Part shown: positions 15,425 through 23,500 of the stretch, piece after piece
Layout of the letters: every line of letters begins with the position of its first letter
Position numbering within the stretch: the stretch's first letter is position 1
NCBI RefSeq assembly: GCF_022808775.1
Contig: NZ_JAKZLA010000006.1
Span: 62,001-126,000 of the forward strand
DNA: 64,000 nucleotides
Reading direction: 5' to 3'
From: Geothrix terrae
GTDB taxonomy: Bacteria > Acidobacteriota > Holophagae > Holophagales > Holophagaceae
Program-made: the position numbers and the translations under genes
Notes under the pieces: model-generated
The model's input: the letters and a program-made list of their open reading frames with translations, nothing else
Told to the model about the DNA's origin: nothing
Databases searched by the model: none

Positions 15425-16543
15425 ATGAGCCAGTTCAACATCGCGTGGTTGCCCGGTGATGGTGTGGGCGTGGAAGTCATGGAGGCGGCGAAGATCTGCC
15501 TCGATGCGCTGAAGTTCGACGCCCAGTACACCCATGGCGACATCGGCTGGGAGTTCTGGTGCAAGGAGGGCGAGTCCTTTCCCCAGCGCACCATCGACCT
15601 GCTGAAGCACAGCCACGCCGCCATGTTCGGGGCCATCACCTCGAAGCCGGTGAAGGACGCCGAGGCGGAGCTGGTGCCCGAGCTCAAGGGCAAGGGGCTC
15701 GTCTACCGCAGTCCCATCGTCCGCATGCGCCAGATGTTCGACCTCTACACCTGCCTGCGCCCCTGCAAAGCCTATCCGGGCAACCCCCTGAACTACCAGG
15801 ACGGCATCGACATGGTGATCTTCCGCGAGAACACGGAGGATCTCTACTCCGGCGTGGAGTTCAGCCCTGTTCCGGATGAGCTGAAGGACACGCTGAAGAA
15901 GCTGAGCAAGCCCTTCGGCCACTTCGCGGAGCTGCCGGGCGACGAGTTCGCCATCACCTGCAAGGTGAACACGAAGAAGGGCTGCGACCGCATCATCCGC
16001 GCCGCCTTTGAGTATGCGAAGGCGTTCAACTATCCCAAGGTGACGATCATCCACAAGGCCAACGTGGTGCGCGCCACCGAGGGCATGTTCCTTGAGACCG
16101 GCAAGCGCATCGCCAAGGAGTACCCGGGCATCGCCATGGACGACGCCAACGTGGACGCCATCACCATGTGGATGCTGAAGAACCCGAAGAACTACGGCGT
16201 CATGGTGGCCACGAACCTCTTCGGCGACATCGTGAGCGACCTGGCGGCCCAGATGGTGGGCGGCCTGGGTTTCGGCTGCTCGGGCAACATCGGCGAGAAG
16301 CTGGCGGTCTTCGAGCCCAGCCACGGCAGCGCGCCGAAGTACGCCGGGCAGTACAAGGTGAACCCCATCGCCACCATCCTGGCTGCCAAGATGATGCTCG
16401 ACTGGCTGGGCGAGACGGAGAAGGGCGCGCGCCTGGAGAAGGCCGTGGCCGCCGTCATCGCCGAGGGCCAGGTCCGCACCTACGACATGGGCGGCAGGGC
16501 CTCCACCCTCGACATGGGCGAGGCCATCGCGCGGAAGCTCTGA
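15425..16543 (+). CDS. Isocitrate/isopropylmalate-family dehydrogenase (isocitrate-type)
   Basis: A 372-residue NAD(P)-dependent beta-decarboxylating dehydrogenase. Features are WLPGDGVGVEVMEAA at the N terminus, the substrate loop SPIVRMRQMFDLYTCLRPCK, FRENTEDLYSGVEF, the catalytic Tyr/Lys neighbourhood (HKANVVRATEGMF) and the metal-binding Asp helix (TNLFGDIVSDLAAQMVGG). The ENTEDLYSG segment resembles isocitrate or homoisocitrate dehydrogenases more than LeuB. The start at 15425 follows AAGGAGCC; 20 upstream in-frame codons are rejected. It is first in a five-gene operon with lyase, CoA-transferase and aconitase-type genes, so its physiological substrate may be a branched malate rather than isocitrate. 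Confidence 0.85.
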   Translation: MSQFNIAWLPGDGVGVEVMEAAKICLDALKFDAQYTHGDIGWEFWCKEGESFPQRTIDLLKHSHAAMFGAITSKPVKDAEAELVPELKGKGLVYRSPIVRMRQMFDLYTCLRPCKAYPGNPLNYQDGIDMVIFRENTEDLYSGVEFSPVPDELKDTLKKLSKPFGHFAELPGDEFAITCKVNTKKGCDRIIRAAFEYAKAFNYPKVTIIHKANVVRATEGMFLETGKRIAKEYPGIAMDDANVDAITMWMLKNPKNYGVMVATNLFGDIVSDLAAQMVGGLGFGCSGNIGEKLAVFEPSHGSAPKYAGQYKVNPIATILAAKMMLDWLGETEKGARLEKAVAAVIAEGQVRTYDMGGRASTLDMGEAIARKL

Positions 16544-16550
16544 GGTCGCC

Positions 16551-17459
16551 ATGGATCGCATCCTCATCCACGAAGTCGGCCCCCGCGACGGCCTCCAGGT
16601 CGAAGCCGCCGTGGTGCCCACGGAGCTGAAGCTCGACTGGATCCGCCGCGTGGCGGACTCGGGCGTGGACATCGTGCAGGTGGGCTCCTTCGTGCGGGGC
16701 GACAAGGTGCCCCAGATGGCGGACACGGACGACCTGTTCCGCATCCTGGCGAAGGAGCCCCGCCGGGCCCTGCTGTCGGGCCTGGTGCTCAACGAGAAGG
16801 GGTTGGAGCGGGCCCTGGAGGTGGGCGTGCCGCTCATCTGCCTGGGGGTGTCCGCCTCGGAGACCCACAGCCGCAAGAACACCGGCATGGGCACGGAGGA
16901 GGCCCAGCGGCGCATCATCGCCACGGCGCTGGTGGCGAAGCAGGCCGGCCGGAAGGTCCAGGTGAGCGTCCAGAGCGCCTTCGGCTGCGGCTTCGAGGGC
17001 TCCATCCCGGAGGAACGCGTGCTGGACATCGTGGCCGCCTACTTGGAGTCCGGGCTCACCGCCATCAGCCTCGCGGACACGGCGGGGCACGCGCACCCGA
17101 ACCAGGTCCGCCGCTACGTTCAGAAGGTATTGGCGCTGGATCCCGCCGCGGAGGTCACGGCCCACATCCACAACACCTACGGCCTGGGCATGGCCAGCGT
17201 CTACGCCGCCATGGAGGCCGGTGCCACGGCCATCGAGACCAGCTTCGGCGGCCTGGGCGGCTGCCCCTTCACCAAGGTGGCGGCAGGCAACGTGGCCACG
17301 GAAGACCTGGTGCATGGCCTCCAGCGGACCGGACAGCGCCTGGACATCGATCTGGCGGCTCTCATCGGCGTCACCCGGGATGTGGCCATGCACTTCGGCC
17401 GCGAGCTCCCCGGCTGCGTCTACAAGACGGGCCCCATCGCTGCGAAGGTGACGGCATGA
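16551..17459 (+). CDS. HMG-CoA-lyase-like enzyme (DRE-TIM metallolyase)
   Basis: 302 residues, the size of bacterial hydroxymethylglutaryl-CoA lyase. HEVGPRDGLQVE carries the Arg-Asp metal/catalytic pair at the N terminus. SAFGCGFEGSIPEERV, SLADTAGHAHPNQVR, the metal His pair HIHNTYGLG and the CoA-lyase cysteine loop GGLGGCPFTKVAAGNVATEDLV follow. The last loop separates HMG-CoA lyases from isopropylmalate synthases. Genuine HMG-CoA lyase cleaves HMG-CoA to acetoacetate and acetyl-CoA. Here no leucine-degradation genes are adjacent, so a related 3-hydroxy-3-methylacyl-CoA, for example citramalyl-CoA, is an alternative. It lies 7 bases behind the dehydrogenase and overlaps the next gene by 4 bases. 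Confidence 0.87.
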   Translation: MDRILIHEVGPRDGLQVEAAVVPTELKLDWIRRVADSGVDIVQVGSFVRGDKVPQMADTDDLFRILAKEPRRALLSGLVLNEKGLERALEVGVPLICLGVSASETHSRKNTGMGTEEAQRRIIATALVAKQAGRKVQVSVQSAFGCGFEGSIPEERVLDIVAAYLESGLTAISLADTAGHAHPNQVRRYVQKVLALDPAAEVTAHIHNTYGLGMASVYAAMEAGATAIETSFGGLGGCPFTKVAAGNVATEDLVHGLQRTGQRLDIDLAALIGVTRDVAMHFGRELPGCVYKTGPIAAKVTA

Positions 17460-18655
17460 GCAGGAAGATCCTCGAAGGCATCAAGGTCCTGGACCTCACC
17501 AACGTCCTCTCCGGGCCCTTCACCACGCTCCACATGGCGCTGCTGGGGGCCGAGGTCATCAAGGTCGAGAATCCCAAGGACGGCGACCTCGCCCGCAAGC
17601 TGGGCATCGTGCCTGAGCTGAACAAGAAGCTCATGGGCACCAGCTTTCTGGCTCAGAACTGCAACAAGAAGTCCGTCACCCTGAACACCAAGTCCCCCGA
17701 AGGCAAGGAGCTGTTCCGTCGCCTGGTGAATGACGCTGACGTGGTGGTGGAGAACTTCCGCCCTGGCGTCATGGACCGCCTAGGTCTCGGCTACAAGGCC
17801 CTGGCGGAGCTCAACCCCCGCCTGATCTACTGCGCCATCTCCGGCTTCGGCCAGACGGGGCCAGACGCCCTCAAGCCCGCCTATGACCAGATCATCCAGG
17901 GCCTCTCGGGCGAGATGGCGGTCAACGGCGACGAGCGGCTGAACCCCCTGCGCACGGGCTTCCCGGTGTGCGACACCGTGGGTGGCCTGAACGCCGCCTT
18001 CGCCGTCATGGCGGCCCTCTTCCACCGGGAGCGCACGGGGCAGGGGCAGGCCATCGACATCGCGCTGCTGGACAGCATCATGCCCCTCATGGGCTGGGTG
18101 GCGGCGAACCTCCTCATCGGCGGCGAGCAGCCCGCGCTCATGGGCAACGACAACTTCACGGCGGCACCCAGCGGCACCTTCCGCACCCAGGACGGCCACA
18201 TCAACATCGCCGCCAACAAGCAGGAGCAGTGGGAAGCGGTCTGCGACGTGCTGGAGGTGCCGGAGCTGAAGACGGACCCCCGGTTCCAGGAGCGGGATAC
18301 CCGCAAGAAGCACCGCCGGGAACTCACGCCCTTGCTGGAGGCCAAGCTAGCCCAGAAACCCACCGGTTTCTGGGTAAGGGAACTGAATGCGAAGGATGTC
18401 CCCAGCGGGGAGATCCTGGGGCTGGAGGAGGCCCTGCGGCAGCCGCAGATCGCGCATCGCGGGGTGCTCCAGAAGGTGCAGGTCGGGGGCGTGGGCGAGA
18501 TCGAGGTCTTCGGCCTCACGGCGCTGTTCGAGAAGACGCCGGGCTCCGTGGACGCGCCACCGCCAGCGCTGGGCGAGCACAATGCCGAGGTCTATGGCCA
18601 CCTGGGGCTTGGCGAGCCTGATCTGGCTGACCTGAAAACCAAAGGTGTCATCTGA
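17456..18655 (+). CDS. CaiB/BaiF family (class III) CoA-transferase
   Basis: 399 residues. The class III CoA-transferase signature is present: GIKVLDLTNVLSGPFTT, LGAEVIKVENPKDGD, ADVVVENFRPGVMDRLGLGY, then ISGFGQTGPDALKPAYDQ and DIALLDSIMPLMGW. The Asp that forms the aspartyl-CoA thioester intermediate in this family falls in the segment between ENPKDGD and GTSF. These enzymes move CoA between carboxylic acids without ATP. The start overlaps the stop of the lyase gene (ATGA), implying coupled expression and that the transferred CoA ester is the lyase's substrate or product. Confidence 0.9.
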   Translation: MSRKILEGIKVLDLTNVLSGPFTTLHMALLGAEVIKVENPKDGDLARKLGIVPELNKKLMGTSFLAQNCNKKSVTLNTKSPEGKELFRRLVNDADVVVENFRPGVMDRLGLGYKALAELNPRLIYCAISGFGQTGPDALKPAYDQIIQGLSGEMAVNGDERLNPLRTGFPVCDTVGGLNAAFAVMAALFHRERTGQGQAIDIALLDSIMPLMGWVAANLLIGGEQPALMGNDNFTAAPSGTFRTQDGHINIAANKQEQWEAVCDVLEVPELKTDPRFQERDTRKKHRRELTPLLEAKLAQKPTGFWVRELNAKDVPSGEILGLEEALRQPQIAHRGVLQKVQVGGVGEIEVFGLTALFEKTPGSVDAPPPALGEHNAEVYGHLGLGEPDLADLKTKGVI

Positions 18656-18665
18656 GGAGGTTCCC

Positions 18666-19952
18666 ATGGGTATGACGGTCGTCGAGAAAATCCTGGCCCG
18701 CGCCGCGGGCCTGCCATCCGTGAAGGTCGGGGATGTGGTGGAGCCCAAGGTGGACCTCGCCATGTCCCACGAGAACGCGGCGCTGGTGATCAACCAGTTC
18801 CTCGAGGTGTTCCAGGGTACGGGCCTGGCGCCGAAGATTTGGGACCCTTCGAGGATCGCCATCATCTTCGACCACCGCGTCCCGGCGGAGTCCCCGAAGA
18901 CCGCCACCAACCAGAAGAAGATCCGCGGCTTCGTGGCCGAGCACGGCATCACCAAGTTCCATGATGTGCGGGGCGACGTGGGCGGCATCTGCCACCAGAT
19001 CCTCCCGGAGTACGGCTATGTCCGGCCGGGCTACGTGGTGGTGGGCACCGACTCCCACACCACCAGCCACGGGGCCCTGGGCGCCTTCAGCTTCGGCATC
19101 GGCGCCACGGAGATGGCCTCCGTGTGGAGCCTGGGCATCGCCGTCAACATCGAGGTGCCGGCCACCATCAAGGTGGTGGTGAAGGGCGAGTTCCCGCCCA
19201 TGGTGGGGCCCAAGGACCTGATCCTCCACCTCATCGGCAAGCTGACGGCCCAGGGGGCCAACTACAAGGTGCTGGAGTTCCATGGCGAGACCATCCGGAA
19301 GATGAGCACCAGCGGCCGCCTCGCCATCTGCAACATGAGCGTGGAGGCGGGCGCCACCTCGGGCATCGTGCCCGGAGATGCGGAGACCCTGCGGTACCTG
19401 CGGGAGGAGGCGGGGGTGACCGACCCCATCCCGTGTGTCACGCCGGATCCGGAGGCCACCTACATCCAGACCGTGGAGATCGACGTCTCCACCCTGGCGC
19501 CCCAGGTCGCCTGCCCGCACATGGTGGACCACGTGAAGTCCGTGGATCAGGTGGCGGGTACCAAAGTCCAGCAGATCGTCATCGGCAGCTGCACCAACGG
19601 CCGCCTGGATGACCTCGAGGCCGCGGCGGACATCCTCCGCGGGAAGAAGGTCGCGGAGGGCACCCGCATGCTTGTGTTCCCGGCCTCCAGCAAGATCTTC
19701 GCGAAGGCCCTGGACAAGGGCATCGTCCACGACCTCATGAAGGCCGGCGCGGTGGTGATGAACTCCGGATGTGGGCCCTGCCTGGGCGTCCACGAGGGCG
19801 CCCTGGGCGACCACGAGGTGGCCCTCAGCACCACCAACCGCAACTTCAAGGGCCGCATGGGCAACCCCACGGGTGAGGTCTACCTCTGCAGTCCCGTGGT
19901 GGCGGCGGCCTCCGCGATCACCGGCGTCATCACCGATCCGAGAAAGGGCTGA
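18666..19952 (+). CDS. 3-isopropylmalate dehydratase/homoaconitase-type large subunit
   Basis: 428 residues, the short LeuC/HacA-type large subunit of an aconitase-family hydro-lyase. The three [4Fe-4S] ligands are Cys309 (IGSCTNGR) and Cys369/Cys372 (NSGCGPCLG). GTDSHTTSHGALGAFSFGIG and the C-terminal NRNFKGRMGNP loop are conserved. I use the ATG at 18666 because GAGGAGG lies 5-7 bases before it; an in-frame ATG at 18645 inside the previous gene and one at 18672 are alternatives. It works with the small subunit 3 bases downstream to isomerise a 2- or 3-hydroxy di- or tricarboxylate through the dehydrated acid. Substrate cannot be read from the sequence. Confidence 0.9.
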   Translation: MGMTVVEKILARAAGLPSVKVGDVVEPKVDLAMSHENAALVINQFLEVFQGTGLAPKIWDPSRIAIIFDHRVPAESPKTATNQKKIRGFVAEHGITKFHDVRGDVGGICHQILPEYGYVRPGYVVVGTDSHTTSHGALGAFSFGIGATEMASVWSLGIAVNIEVPATIKVVVKGEFPPMVGPKDLILHLIGKLTAQGANYKVLEFHGETIRKMSTSGRLAICNMSVEAGATSGIVPGDAETLRYLREEAGVTDPIPCVTPDPEATYIQTVEIDVSTLAPQVACPHMVDHVKSVDQVAGTKVQQIVIGSCTNGRLDDLEAAADILRGKKVAEGTRMLVFPASSKIFAKALDKGIVHDLMKAGAVVMNSGCGPCLGVHEGALGDHEVALSTTNRNFKGRMGNPTGEVYLCSPVVAAASAITGVITDPRKG

Positions 19953-19955
19953 TCC

Positions 19956-20447
19956 ATGTCCAAGGTCATCATCGCGCTCGGCAACGACATCAGCACGGAC
20001 GACATCTACCCCGGCCGCTTCATGGCCACGGTACTGCCTTCGGAGACCCCCCAGTTCGCCTTCTTTGATCGCACGGAGTTCAACGCGCAGCTGAAGGCCA
20101 AGGCCTTCCCGCCCGGATCGATCATCGTCGGCGGCGAGAACTTCGGCTGCGGCTCGAGCCGCGAGCAGGCCTGCTCCACACTCAAGGGCCACGAGGTGGC
20201 CGTGGTGGCCCGCAGCATCTCGCGCATCTTCCTGCAGAACAGCATCAACCTTGGTTTGCAGGTCGTGATCTGCCCGGGCATCGAGGCCAGCGAGGGCGAC
20301 GAGCTGGAGATCACTGCCGACCAGGTGATCAACCGGACCACCGGCCAGCGCTTCGAGCAGATGAAGCTGCCCGCCGCGCGCAAGGGCATCATGGACGCGG
20401 GTGGGCTCATCCCCTACACCCGCGCCCGGCTGATGGCGCGCACCTAA
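19956..20447 (+). CDS. 3-isopropylmalate dehydratase/homoaconitase-type small subunit
   Basis: 163 residues, the LeuD/HacB-like swivel domain. ALGNDISTDDIYPGRFMAT is the N-terminal signature, ENFGCGSSREQA carries the catalytic Ser loop, and ARSISRIFLQNSINLGL follows. Substrate recognition in this family sits in the loop after the Asp-rich start (here FMATVLPSETPQFAFFD), which does not match the leucine-pathway consensus I know. It is the last gene of the operon. It ends in a 4-base convergent overlap with the ArsR regulator. Confidence 0.9.
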   Translation: MSKVIIALGNDISTDDIYPGRFMATVLPSETPQFAFFDRTEFNAQLKAKAFPPGSIIVGGENFGCGSSREQACSTLKGHEVAVVARSISRIFLQNSINLGLQVVICPGIEASEGDELEITADQVINRTTGQRFEQMKLPAARKGIMDAGGLIPYTRARLMART

Positions 20448-20963
20448 GTCGGATCTGGGCCACTACCGCGATGAACCGGGGACAGGCCAAGCCCCTGCTC
20501 CAGTTCGTCGCGGCCTAGGGGCGTGATCCACAGCGCCCGGCTTTTCGGATCCCGCTGGAACCAGGCCGCACTGGCCATGGCCCCCGCCAGCGAGCGGCCG
20601 AGGCGGCCGGCCAGGTGGCCATAGCAGAGGCGGCCGTGGCGCAGCGCCTCCGAAAGCCCGGACCTCGCCCGGCGTGCGGGTCCCAGGTTTGGGCGCGATG
20701 CTGGCGGAGCTCTCCAGGAAGGAGGCGATGCCTCCGCCGGCCAGGCGGTAGTAGCGATAGCGGCCCTGGGGATGCACGGTGATCCAGCCCCGTTCGAGCA
20801 GCTTCGACAGGTGCGAGCTTCCCGTGGAAGGTTGGATGGCGGCGGCTTTGGCCAGCTCCGCGGCGGTCCAGCTCCGTCCATCCAGGAATCGGCTGAACAT
20901 CGCGGCCCGGGCGGGACCGGCGAGCAGGGCGGCCGCGGTGGCCAAATCGGGATCTGAGCTCAT
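20444..20963 (-). pseudogene. ArsR-family regulator split by a one-base frameshift
   Basis: Reading from 20963, about 93 residues form an intact winged-helix domain (MSSDPDLATAAALLAGPARA, SSHLSKLLERGWITV, GRYRYYRLAG). Near 20680-20684 that frame turns into Pro/Gly-rich nonsense. The neighbouring frame then supplies the expected C-terminal domain: ALRHGRLCYGHLAGRLGRSL, then ALWITPLGRDELEQGLGL. Together they match the two-domain ArsR proteins of about 170-220 residues. The break coincides with a GGG run, consistent with one extra base. It may be a sequencing error or a real disruption. The gene is divergent from the NIPSNAP/ABM pair, which it would be expected to repress. Confidence 0.75.
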
Positions 20964-21022
20964 TTCGATCCAGACCGAAACATGGGTCGCCCAGGATGGA
21001 CCGGAGGTGAAAGGAGCCTGAC

Positions 21023-21364
21023 ATGACCCTGACGTGCATGATCCGCTACCAGATCGATCCCTTCCAGCGTGAGGCCTTCAAGGCCTATGCGGAGGCCTGG
21101 GGTCGCATCATCCCCCGCTGCGGCGGCCACCTGGTGGGCTACTTCCTGCCCCACGAAGGCACCAACGACATCGCCTGGGGCCTGATCGCTTTCGACAGTC
21201 TGGCCGCCTATGAAACCTACCGTTCGCGCCTGCGGGCCGATGCCGAGGGTCGCGAGAATTTCCAGTGGGCCCAGGATATGCGTTTCATCTTGCGGGAAGA
21301 GCGCACCTTCGTCGAAGTGGTGGACGGAACTTTCGGACTGCGGCCAATGGAGGCCCGGTCATGA
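21023..21364 (+). CDS. NIPSNAP-family protein
   Basis: 113 residues forming a dimeric alpha/beta (ferredoxin-like) barrel of the NIPSNAP family. Visible are [40 protein letters not shown] and the second half [19 protein letters not shown]. The biochemical role of bacterial NIPSNAP proteins is mostly unknown. Neighbouring ABM and ArsR genes suggest a small stress- or compound-responsive operon. Its stop overlaps the next start (ATGA). Confidence 0.85.
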   Translation: MTLTCMIRYQIDPFQREAFKAYAEAWGRIIPRCGGHLVGYFLPHEGTNDIAWGLIAFDSLAAYETYRSRLRADAEGRENFQWAQDMRFILREERTFVEVVDGTFGLRPMEARS

Positions 21365-21711
21365 TCGCGGTCCTCTTCGAAGTCATTCCCGCCGAAGATC
21401 AGCTTTCCACCTACCTCGACACGGCCGCGGCACTGGTGCCGACTCTGGAATCCACGGATGGCTTCATCTCCATTGAGCGCTTCCGAAGTCTCAAGCATCC
21501 TGAAAAATTTCTGTCCCTCTCCTTCTGGCGGGACGAGCAGGCCGTGGCGGCATGGCGGAACACCGAGGTTCATCGCGAGGCGCAGTCCATGGGCCGAGGT
21601 GGCGTTTTCCGGGACTACCGCCTTCGGGTGGCCGAGGTGATGCGGGATTATGGCCTGCATGAACGGGAACAGGCTCCCGCGGACAGCCGCACCCGTCACA
21701 AGCACGCTTGA
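21361..21711 (+). CDS. Antibiotic-biosynthesis-monooxygenase (ABM) domain protein
   Basis: 116 residues with a single ABM/ferredoxin-like fold: [53 protein letters not shown] and a final [11 protein letters not shown] strand. Members oxidise polyphenols or quinones or degrade heme, or have unknown roles. The ATG at 21361 overlaps the NIPSNAP stop; an ORF extended upstream is rejected. It is probably controlled by the divergent ArsR gene. Substrate unknown. Confidence 0.83.
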   Translation: MIAVLFEVIPAEDQLSTYLDTAAALVPTLESTDGFISIERFRSLKHPEKFLSLSFWRDEQAVAAWRNTEVHREAQSMGRGGVFRDYRLRVAEVMRDYGLHEREQAPADSRTRHKHA

Positions 21712-21720
21712 GGCGCGCCC

Positions 21721-22266
21721 CTACTCCGTCGTCTCGAGGGCGTCCTCGGGGCAGGGGTGGTGATGGCTCCGGATGGCGTGGACGGCCAGGTCGTAGTCGG
21801 GTTCCTTGGTGAGCTCCGGTACCAGCTCGGTGTGGATGATCGTGCCGTTCTCGTCCAGCGCCACCACGGCCCGGGCCAGGAGGCCGCGCATGGGCCCGTC
21901 GATGAGGGTGACCCCGAACTGCGCCCCGAATTCGGGGTGGCGGAAGGCGGACATCGGGTGCGCCCGCTCCAGCTCCCTGGAGCCGCAGAAGAGGTCCTGA
22001 GCGAAGGGCAGGTCCATGGAGACGCACAGCAGCACCGTGTCGCTCAGATCCTGCGTCAGGACATTGAACTTGCGGACGCTCTCCGCGCAGGTCGGCGTAT
22101 CCAGGCTGGGGAAGATGCTCAGCAGGACGCGCTTCCCCTCCAGATCCACACTCGTGATGTCACGCAGGTCCGTGCGGGTGAGGGCGAACGCAGGGGTGGG
22201 GGAACCGACTGCGGGCAGCTCGCCACAGGTATGGGTGGGGGTGCCGTTCAGGGTGATCGTGGCCAT
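21721..22266 (-). CDS. tpx: Thiol peroxidase (Tpx, atypical 2-Cys peroxiredoxin)
   Basis: 181 residues, slightly longer than E. coli Tpx (168) through a C-terminal tail. It reduces hydroperoxides using thioredoxin. The peroxidatic Cys lies in FPSLDTPTCAESVRKFN and the resolving Cys in DLPFAQDLFCG, both canonical. The start at 22266 follows GGGAGGTCC; a reading 11 codons longer has no ribosome site. It is convergent with the ABM gene and divergent from the LytS-type kinase. Confidence 0.93.
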   Translation of the reverse strand: MATITLNGTPTHTCGELPAVGSPTPAFALTRTDLRDITSVDLEGKRVLLSIFPSLDTPTCAESVRKFNVLTQDLSDTVLLCVSMDLPFAQDLFCGSRELERAHPMSAFRHPEFGAQFGVTLIDGPMRGLLARAVVALDENGTIIHTELVPELTKEPDYDLAVHAIRSHHHPCPEDALETTE

Positions 22267-22302
22267 GGGGACCTCCCGGCGCGCACATGCTACTCCCAAT
22301 GG

Positions 22303-22322
22303 AGAATTCCGGCACGAATTCT
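22303..22322. promoter_or_regulatory. Inverted repeat between tpx and the LytS-type kinase
   Basis: AGAATTC-CGGCAC-GAATTCT is a perfect 7-bp inverted repeat with a 6-base spacer. It lies 37 bases upstream of tpx and about 100 bases upstream of the kinase gene, so it could regulate either. The bound protein is unknown. Confidence 0.4.
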
Positions 22323-22420
22323 TGGCCGAGCGCGAGCCTTTGGCTGGGCTCGCCCCTGATAAGCCTCGACTCGCCCCACCTTTCCTGGCGGGAACGGCTT
22401 CACGTTCCTAGTCTTGGACC

Positions 22421-23500
22421 ATGGAACCCACGCTCGGCAAGTGGCGCTGGTACTGGAGCATCTGGGGCCTGATGGGCCTGTACATGGCCACCTGGGACAT
22501 GGCTATGTATCCGGCCGCGCCGGTGCTGCGGCTGCTGGGGATGAACCTCCTCCAGAACGGGGCCTGGGGCCTGCTGGGTCTCCTCCTCATCCGGCTGGCG
22601 GACCGGAAGCCCATCGAGTCCTTCGCGTGGAGCCAGTGGCGCACCTGGGGCCTGCACCTGCTGGCCAGCGTCCTGGCGGCCACCCTCGGGCTGTTCCTGG
22701 CCTACCTGATCTCCCTGGCCGTGGAAGGAGGCGGGAGGCACCTGGATCTCGCGACGGTCCGGAAGGGGCTGCCCCGGTTCTACCGGGCCTACTTCCACAC
22801 GAATCTGCTCTTCATGTGGGCGGTGGTGGCGGCCTTCCACGGCTTGCGGATCTACCGGAAGTACCAGATCCGCGAGATCGAGGCCGCCAAACTCGAGGCC
22901 CGGTTCGCCGAGGCCCGGAACCAGGCCCTGTGCATGCAGCTCCAGCCTCACTTCCTCTTCAACACGCTCAACTCCATCTCCGCCCTTGTCCATACGAACC
23001 CCGAGGGGGCGGACGACATGATCAGCCGATTGGGGGACTTCCTCCGGATGACCCTGGAGGCGACGCCGGACCAGATGGTGCCGCTGTGGAAGGAACTGGC
23101 CTTCATCCAGGCCTATCTCTCCATCGAGCAGGTTCGTTTCCAGGGCCGCCTGCGGGTCGAAGTGGATGCGCCCTCCACCGTCCAGAACCTGCGGGTGCCC
23201 ACTTTCATCCTCCAGCCCCTGGTGGAGAACGCCCTCAAGCACGGCCTTTCCGACCGGCAGCAAGGCGGCACGCTCGGGCTGCGGGCCTCGCGGGATTCCG
23301 AATGCCTCGTGCTGGAAGTTCGGGACGATGGTGCGGGCTACCGACCGGGCCGGGAGGGGGTGGGCCTGAGCAATGTCCGGGCCCGCCTGGGATTGATCTA
23401 CAAGGGTTTCTATCACCTGGACATCCTCGGTGTGGCCGGCCGCGGCACCCTGGTGACGCTCCAGTTGCCCCTTGGGGATGCTGGCGGGGGCGTGTCGTGA
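22421..23500 (+). CDS. LytS/YehU-type sensor histidine kinase
   Basis: 359 residues. The N-terminal half has four predicted transmembrane helices (for example SIWGLMGLYMATW, LLQNGAWGLLGLLLI, LLASVLAATLGLFLAYL). A short coiled linker leads to the His_kinase domain with phospho-acceptor His in LQPHFLFNTLNSI (about residue 184). The ATPase follows: LVENALKHGL as N-box and DDGAGY with GVGLSNVRARL as G boxes. It overlaps the response regulator start by 4 bases (GTGA), so it forms a stoichiometric two-component pair. The stimulus is unknown; the membrane domain is not of the 5TM-Lyt type. Confidence 0.9.
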   Translation: MEPTLGKWRWYWSIWGLMGLYMATWDMAMYPAAPVLRLLGMNLLQNGAWGLLGLLLIRLADRKPIESFAWSQWRTWGLHLLASVLAATLGLFLAYLISLAVEGGGRHLDLATVRKGLPRFYRAYFHTNLLFMWAVVAAFHGLRIYRKYQIREIEAAKLEARFAEARNQALCMQLQPHFLFNTLNSISALVHTNPEGADDMISRLGDFLRMTLEATPDQMVPLWKELAFIQAYLSIEQVRFQGRLRVEVDAPSTVQNLRVPTFILQPLVENALKHGLSDRQQGGTLGLRASRDSECLVLEVRDDGAGYRPGREGVGLSNVRARLGLIYKGFYHLDILGVAGRGTLVTLQLPLGDAGGGVS

